Assembly: GCA_029855925.1 (NCBI GenBank)
Contig: JAGSHP010000068.1
Location: 1-9,964 of the forward strand
Reading direction: 5' to 3'
Length of the DNA: 9,964 nt
DNA from: Candidatus Thorarchaeota archaeon
Lineage (GTDB): Archaea; Asgardarchaeota; Thorarchaeia; Thorarchaeales; Thorarchaeaceae
Numbering within the stretch: the stretch's first letter is position 1; each line of letters begins with the position of its first letter. The notes beneath the pieces were generated by a model, which had not been told where the DNA came from, searched no databases, and was given only the letters and a program-made list of their open reading frames with translations. Shown in pieces: positions 6,677 through 9,964 of the stretch. The position numbers and the translations under genes are program-made.

Positions 6677-7348
6677 GTGGGATTCGTGACTGTTGAGGAG
6701 GAAATAGTATCAATAACACTGAGATCTCTCACGATCTCGGGATTTGCCGCACTCTTGGCAACCGTGATTGGACTGCCCATCGGTCTCTTCCTTGGGCTAA
6801 GACAATTCAGGGGCCGAGACCACATCATGGTCATTGTTCGAGGATTGATGAGTCTCCCCACAGTGGCTCTGGGGCTATTGCTCTATCTCACATTCTCCAG
6901 GAATGGTCCACTTGGTTTTCTTCAGTTGCTCTATACGCCTCTGGCATTGATCATCGGTCAGGCAGTACTTGTGACACCCATCATGATCAGTATCACCTCT
7001 GAAACGGTGGAGAACGTGTCACCGACGATAAGGGAACTCTCCTTGACGCTAGGTGCAAGTGAGCGTGGGGCGGCAGCCTCCGTATTCAGAGAATCGCTGG
7101 GGGGCGTCGTACTAGCGATCTCAGCAAGCTTCAGCCGTGCAATATCAGAGCTGGGAGTTGCATTGATGGTTGGGGGTAACCTGCAGGGCCTAACACGAGT
7201 CTTGACAACATCAATAGCACTGGAAACCACAAGGGGTGAGATTCTGCTGGGAATAGGTCTCACCATTGTTCTGCTCTCACTGATGGTTGTATTCAATGTG
7301 TTGCTCAATAGTGCAGAGAAGAGAGTGAGGTGGTGGCTGTGGCAATGA
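6677..7348 (+). CDS. tupB: Tungstate ABC transporter permease TupB
   Basis: Integral membrane subunit forming the channel for tungstate uptake. The protein has 223 residues with about five hydrophobic segments, near 13-38, 50-72, 84-106, 133-160 and 188-212. The ABC-permease EAA-type loop is visible as RELSLTLGASERGAAASVF, which docks onto TupC. The C-terminal part has SRAISELGVALMVGGNL and TRVLTTSIALETTRGE, very characteristic of TupB. The gene follows tupA by 10 bases and its stop overlaps the tupC start, so it is in one operon. The GTG at 6677 is chosen as start, but GTG 6686 is equally possible and sits at a better distance from GGAG at 6672; the difference is three residues. Confidence 0.92.
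   Translation: MGFVTVEEEIVSITLRSLTISGFAALLATVIGLPIGLFLGLRQFRGRDHIMVIVRGLMSLPTVALGLLLYLTFSRNGPLGFLQLLYTPLALIIGQAVLVTPIMISITSETVENVSPTIRELSLTLGASERGAAASVFRESLGGVVLAISASFSRAISELGVALMVGGNLQGLTRVLTTSIALETTRGEILLGIGLTIVLLSLMVVFNVLLNSAEKRVRWWLWQ
7327..7334 (+). promoter_or_regulatory. Ribosome binding site of tupC
   Basis: GAGGTGGT ends 10 bases before the ATG at 7345. It favours that ATG over the in-frame GTG at 7330, which would overlap this site. Confidence 0.6.
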
Positions 7349-8409
7349 TCGAGCTCGTGGATGTGACAACTCGATTTGATACTACAACCGCACTTGAGGG
7401 AATCAGTCTGGAGATTGAACCGGGGGAATCACTTGCACTAATTGGTCCGAATGGAGCAGGAAAAACGACAATTCTCAAGATACTGGGTGGACTACTCATG
7501 CCATCTGCTGGAGAGGTGCGATTTGACGGCGACCTGGCTAGAGGGGAGGTCTTGGAGAAACTCAGACTTCATGCCACAATGGTGTTTCAGAAACCTGTAC
7601 TCTTCGGTACGACCGTCTACAAGAACGTCGCATATGGTCTCAGAGTTCGAGGTCTGCCTGAGAACCAGGTTTCTGAGAGGGTGTTGGATGCACTAGGGCT
7701 TGTCCAGATGGAAGACTTTGCAGACAGACAGGCCAGGAACCTATCTGGTGGAGAACAGAAGAGGGTGAATCTGGCCATGGCGATTGCTATTGATCCCCAG
7801 ATACTACTTCTTGACGAGCCAACATCCTATCTTGATGCACTAGGGACCAAGATTGTTGAGGGGTTCATACAGAGGATCAGGGAGGAGAGGCAGACGACTG
7901 TCGTCATTGCCACTCATGACCTGTTTCAGGCGGTAAGACTGACTGAGAGAGCGGCCGTTCTTGAGGGGGGTCAGCTCTGTCAGGTTGGACCTTCATCGCA
8001 GATTATCAGAGAGGAGGTCGAGGCTCTCATCTTCAGTGATCAAGAATGTAATGTGTTTCATGGCATCGCCAAGAATGGCACATCCGAGGGAGAACGCCAT
8101 CTGACCAAGATTGAGCTTGGAGAGGCAGTGACAATAGAGGCACTTACAGATACAACTGGAGAGGTAACTGTGAGAATCTCACCCGAAGATATCATCGTAT
8201 CGCGTGAGCCTGTGCTATCTAGTGCAAAGAATACACTGAGAGGTGTCATACGTGCCATAGATGTGGATGACTCTATTGTGAGGCTCACTGTTGACGTGGG
8301 AATTGATCTGGTTGCAATCATAACCAAGTCTTCACTGAACTTACTGTCCATGGCGGTCGGAGATCGGGTCTATGTGACGTTCAAGGCATCCTCGGTCAGA
8401 GTCTACTGA
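7345..8409 (+). CDS. tupC: Tungstate ABC transporter ATPase TupC with C-terminal TOBE/Mop-like domain
   Basis: ATP-hydrolysing subunit on the inner face of the membrane that powers tungstate import. The protein has 354 residues from the ATG that overlaps the tupB stop (ATGA). The ATPase domain (~1-225) shows Walker A GPNGAGKTT (34-42), Q-loop region MVFQKPVLF, signature LSGGEQKRVN (133-142), Walker B ILLLDEP (153-159), D-loop SYLDA and H-loop His191 (ATHD). Beyond residue ~240 is an extension. Its last part (~296-354, NTLRGVIRAIDVDD... to VTFKASSVRVY) has the pattern of a TOBE/Mop domain, which in relatives such as ModC binds oxyanion and can shut the transporter down. Many bacterial TupC proteins are shorter, at roughly 240 residues. 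The family is clear; the specificity for tungstate is taken from TupA and TupB beside it. Confidence 0.92.
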   Translation: MIELVDVTTRFDTTTALEGISLEIEPGESLALIGPNGAGKTTILKILGGLLMPSAGEVRFDGDLARGEVLEKLRLHATMVFQKPVLFGTTVYKNVAYGLRVRGLPENQVSERVLDALGLVQMEDFADRQARNLSGGEQKRVNLAMAIAIDPQILLLDEPTSYLDALGTKIVEGFIQRIREERQTTVVIATHDLFQAVRLTERAAVLEGGQLCQVGPSSQIIREEVEALIFSDQECNVFHGIAKNGTSEGERHLTKIELGEAVTIEALTDTTGEVTVRISPEDIIVSREPVLSSAKNTLRGVIRAIDVDDSIVRLTVDVGIDLVAIITKSSLNLLSMAVGDRVYVTFKASSVRVY

Positions 8410-8447
8410 CCAACAGGTGGTGAGGGAGCCGAGATGCATGACCAATC

Positions 8448-8470
8448 ATAACAGTTATCTTCAGCATAAC
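8448..8470. promoter_or_regulatory. ATAAC/GTTAT repeat cluster before moaA, candidate operator
   Basis: ATAACAGTTAT at 8448-8458 is a perfect 11-base palindrome. A third copy of ATAAC follows at 8466-8470, giving two CATAAC direct repeats 18 bases apart. The cluster lies in the 77-base gap between tupC and moaA, at about -17 to -39 from the moaA ATG, over the likely TATA position. CATAAC also occurs in the arm next to the tupA start. A shared regulator is possible but unproven. Confidence 0.35.
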
Positions 8471-8486
8471 TCGTAGATTTGAGGCG

Positions 8487-9467
8487 ATGACTATCAAACA
8501 TACTTCTGAAGGTCCCAAGGACGTAACTCGCAAAGAGAGGCTCATTGACCGATATGGCAGACCAGTGGATTATCTACGAATCTCCCTGACTCAGGAGTGC
8601 GATCACAACTGCTTCTTCTGCCATAGAGAGGGTGAGGATCATCCAGGTGCGGAGATGACCGCAAGCGAGGTTGAACGGCTGGTCCAGCGAGCCAATCAGA
8701 GGGGAATCAGGAAGGTAAAACTGACGGGGGGTGAGGTGCTTCTCCGAGAGGACATAGTGGAGATAGTCAGACGGCTAGCACCACTGACGGATGATCTCTC
8801 CCTGACAACAAATGGCACGCGCCTTGCAGAACTTGCATCGAAGTTGAAACAAGCAGGACTTGATAGGGTGAACGTGAGCCTTCACACATTGAGAGATGAT
8901 GTTCATCGCAGAATCGTGGGAGCTGATGACCTCAATGTCATCAAGCGGGGAATCGAGACCGCCATTGAGGTTGGGCTCTTTCCCGTCAAAATCAATATGA
9001 CAATTCTAAGAGGATATAATGAGGGCGAAATCGGGGAGATGATGGAGTACGCTGGCACGATTGGCGCCATTCTTCAGCTAATAGAACTGCAGCCCATGCC
9101 AACAGAGATTGGCTGGTCAGATGGTCTGTGGGTGAGCCTTGACAGTATCGAGAGGGGGTTGGAGAAAAGAGCCACACAGGTCAATCAGCGCTCGTTACAT
9201 GGTAGAAGGCAGTATACTGTGCCACTTCAGGGGAAAGAGGTTCTGGTGGAAATCGTGCGACCACATCATAATAGCTCCTTTTGCGCCCGGTGTACAAGGC
9301 TCCGGGTGACCTCGGATGGGAGATTGAAACCGTGCCTTCTGAGAAGCGACAACCTAGTTGACGTTCATGACCTGCTCAAGACAGCAAAAGATGCTCAGAT
9401 AGACAGAGCACTAGAGCTAGTGACCACATTGAGAGAGCCGTATTGGAAAGGGGGCGACGATAGATGA
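8487..9467 (+). CDS. moaA: GTP 3',8-cyclase MoaA (molybdopterin biosynthesis)
   Basis: Radical-SAM enzyme that starts molybdopterin synthesis by converting GTP to 3',8-cH2GTP, which MoaC turns into cPMP; cytoplasmic. The protein has 326 residues. The N-terminal radical-SAM cluster is Cys38-x3-Cys42-x2-Cys45 in ISLTQECDHNCFFCHREG, and the SAM-binding motif is LTGGEVLLRED, where the usual Pro after GGE is Val. The C-terminal substrate cluster is Cys266-x2-Cys269-x13-Cys283 (FCARCTRLRVT...LKPC), diagnostic of MoaA. The protein ends ...YWKGGDDR, so the Gly-Gly tail is three residues short of the C-terminus. The start has about 20 residues before the conserved DRYGRPVDYLRIS, but no later ATG, GTG or TTG fits; GAGG only 2 bases upstream is too close to be a normal Shine-Dalgarno. 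It overlaps moaE by ATGA. Confidence 0.95.
   Translation: MTIKHTSEGPKDVTRKERLIDRYGRPVDYLRISLTQECDHNCFFCHREGEDHPGAEMTASEVERLVQRANQRGIRKVKLTGGEVLLREDIVEIVRRLAPLTDDLSLTTNGTRLAELASKLKQAGLDRVNVSLHTLRDDVHRRIVGADDLNVIKRGIETAIEVGLFPVKINMTILRGYNEGEIGEMMEYAGTIGAILQLIELQPMPTEIGWSDGLWVSLDSIERGLEKRATQVNQRSLHGRRQYTVPLQGKEVLVEIVRPHHNSSFCARCTRLRVTSDGRLKPCLLRSDNLVDVHDLLKTAKDAQIDRALELVTTLREPYWKGGDDR
9450..9454 (+). promoter_or_regulatory. Ribosome binding site of moaE
   Basis: GGGGG lies inside the last moaA codons, 9 bases before the moaE ATG. These same bases encode the Lys-Gly-Gly stretch of the MoaA tail. Confidence 0.4.
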
Positions 9468-9877
9468 TCAAAATCACAGAAGACGATTTTTCTATCGACG
9501 AGGTAGTCAAGGGCATAATCCGCCCGGAGATGGGTGGCACTGTAATGTTTCTTGGAACAGTACGGAATAACAGCGGGGGGAAAAAGATAGAGCAACTGGA
9601 GTTTGAGGCAGACCCTGAACTTGCGGTCAAGGAATTGGAACAGATACGCAATGAAACGATACAGCGGTTTGGCGTCGCTGATGTGTCCATCATACATAGA
9701 GTGGGGGTTCTCAGACCTGGGGAGAAGATTGTGCTCATCGTGGTTGGAGCAGCACATAGAGATGAGGCTTTCAAGGGATGCAGATACGCCATTGAAGAAC
9801 TGAAAAAACGGGCACAAATCTGGAAGAAGGAATTCGCAGAGGACGGTAGCTATTGGGTTGGTGAAGTCGATGAGTGA
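9464..9877 (+). CDS. moaE: Molybdopterin synthase catalytic subunit MoaE
   Basis: Large subunit of molybdopterin synthase. With the sulfur carrier MoaD it inserts two sulfurs into cPMP to make the dithiolene of molybdopterin, here probably for a tungsten or molybdenum cofactor. The protein has 137 residues (E. coli 150). Conserved points are GTVMFLGTVR with Arg34, HRVG at 78-81 followed by LRPGE, AAHRDEAF (His98-Arg99), and the catalytic block LKKRAQIWKKE, where Lys114 and Lys121 match Lys119 and Lys126 of E. coli MoaE. The start overlaps the moaA stop (ATGA) and a GGGGG site lies 9 bases before it. No moaD is seen in the visible part, so the sulfur carrier must be elsewhere or downstream. 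Confidence 0.95.
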   Translation: MIKITEDDFSIDEVVKGIIRPEMGGTVMFLGTVRNNSGGKKIEQLEFEADPELAVKELEQIRNETIQRFGVADVSIIHRVGVLRPGEKIVLIVVGAAHRDEAFKGCRYAIEELKKRAQIWKKEFAEDGSYWVGEVDE

Positions 9878-9964
9878 GAAAGATCCAGTCAGTATGGTTG
9901 ACGTGTCAAGCAAGGAGGTTGTTGGACGGACCGCTGAGGCAGTGGGTACAATAGTCCTCCAACC
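9870..9964 (+). CDS. moaC: Cyclic pyranopterin monophosphate synthase MoaC (3' end missing)
   Basis: Enzyme that converts the MoaA product 3',8-cH2GTP into cPMP. Only 31 complete codons lie inside the window. The start ATG at 9870 overlaps the moaE stop by 8 bases, and GGTGA lies 5 bases upstream. After eight residues comes MVDVSSKEVVGRTAEAVGTI, which matches the conserved MoaC N-terminus (MVDVS.K ... R.A.A.G). The known active-site residues lie beyond the window edge and cannot be checked. The position straight after moaA-moaE makes the call firm despite the short length. Confidence 0.88.
   Translation, partial: MSEKDPVSMVDVSSKEVVGRTAEAVGTIVLQ

Noticed and set aside
5659..8409. Phosphate or molybdate transporter (PstSCAB or ModABC) instead of Tup
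   Set aside because: The TTTS motif, the KSGT..KEK.LW block and the GGNL/TRVLTTSIALET permease motif are TupA/TupB features, and there is only one permease gene.
9395..9913. 172-residue minus-strand open frame opposite moaA, moaE and moaC
   Set aside because: It lies antisense to three clearly recognised genes and has no family features.

Overview
The window most likely comes from an archaeon of moderate GC content. The evidence is a SufC/SufB pair of the archaeal type, an archaeal TATA element placed so that the transketolase mRNA would be leaderless, Shine-Dalgarno sites matching the archaeal 16S tail (GAGGGGG, GAGGTGG, GGTGA), and archaeal-style MoaA, MoaE and MoaC. An Asgard lineage such as Thorarchaeota would fit the mix of archaeal and bacterial-like genes, but I cannot prove that from the sequence. 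No rRNA, tRNA, CRISPR, insertion sequence or phage gene was seen.

Layout. (1) 1-1602, plus strand: the C-terminal half of SufC followed by complete SufB, the scaffold pair for Fe-S cluster assembly. (2) 1723-3771, plus strand: a full-length single-chain transketolase behind its own promoter. (3) 3815-5509, minus strand: a complete mercuric reductase (MerA) with N-terminal heavy-metal domain, active-site disulfide and C-terminal Cys pair. It converges on transketolase and diverges from the tup genes. (4) 5659-8409, plus strand: tupA-tupB-tupC, a tungstate ABC importer whose ATPase carries a C-terminal TOBE/Mop-like domain. (5) 8487 to the end, plus strand: moaA-moaE-moaC (moaC cut by the window edge), early molybdopterin biosynthesis genes joined by overlapping stop/start codons.

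How it fits together. The right half reads as one metabolic theme: tungstate is imported by TupABC, while MoaA and MoaC make the pterin precursor (cPMP) and MoaE takes part in adding its dithiolene sulfurs. The expected product is the cofactor of tungsten or molybdenum enzymes such as aldehyde:ferredoxin oxidoreductases. MoaA needs two [4Fe-4S] clusters, which the SufBC system could supply, although that link is only general. MerA is a separate detoxification gene with a bacterial-type architecture and a promoter region holding a near-perfect palindrome.

The gene content consists of known families and I found no convincing wholly new system. The most useful leads are the regulatory elements in the 149-bp merA/tupA divergent region and the 77-bp tupC/moaA gap, the lone bacterial-style MerA, the full-length transketolase, and the displaced C-terminal Gly-Gly of MoaA. 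No gene-free stretch exceeds 150 bases.
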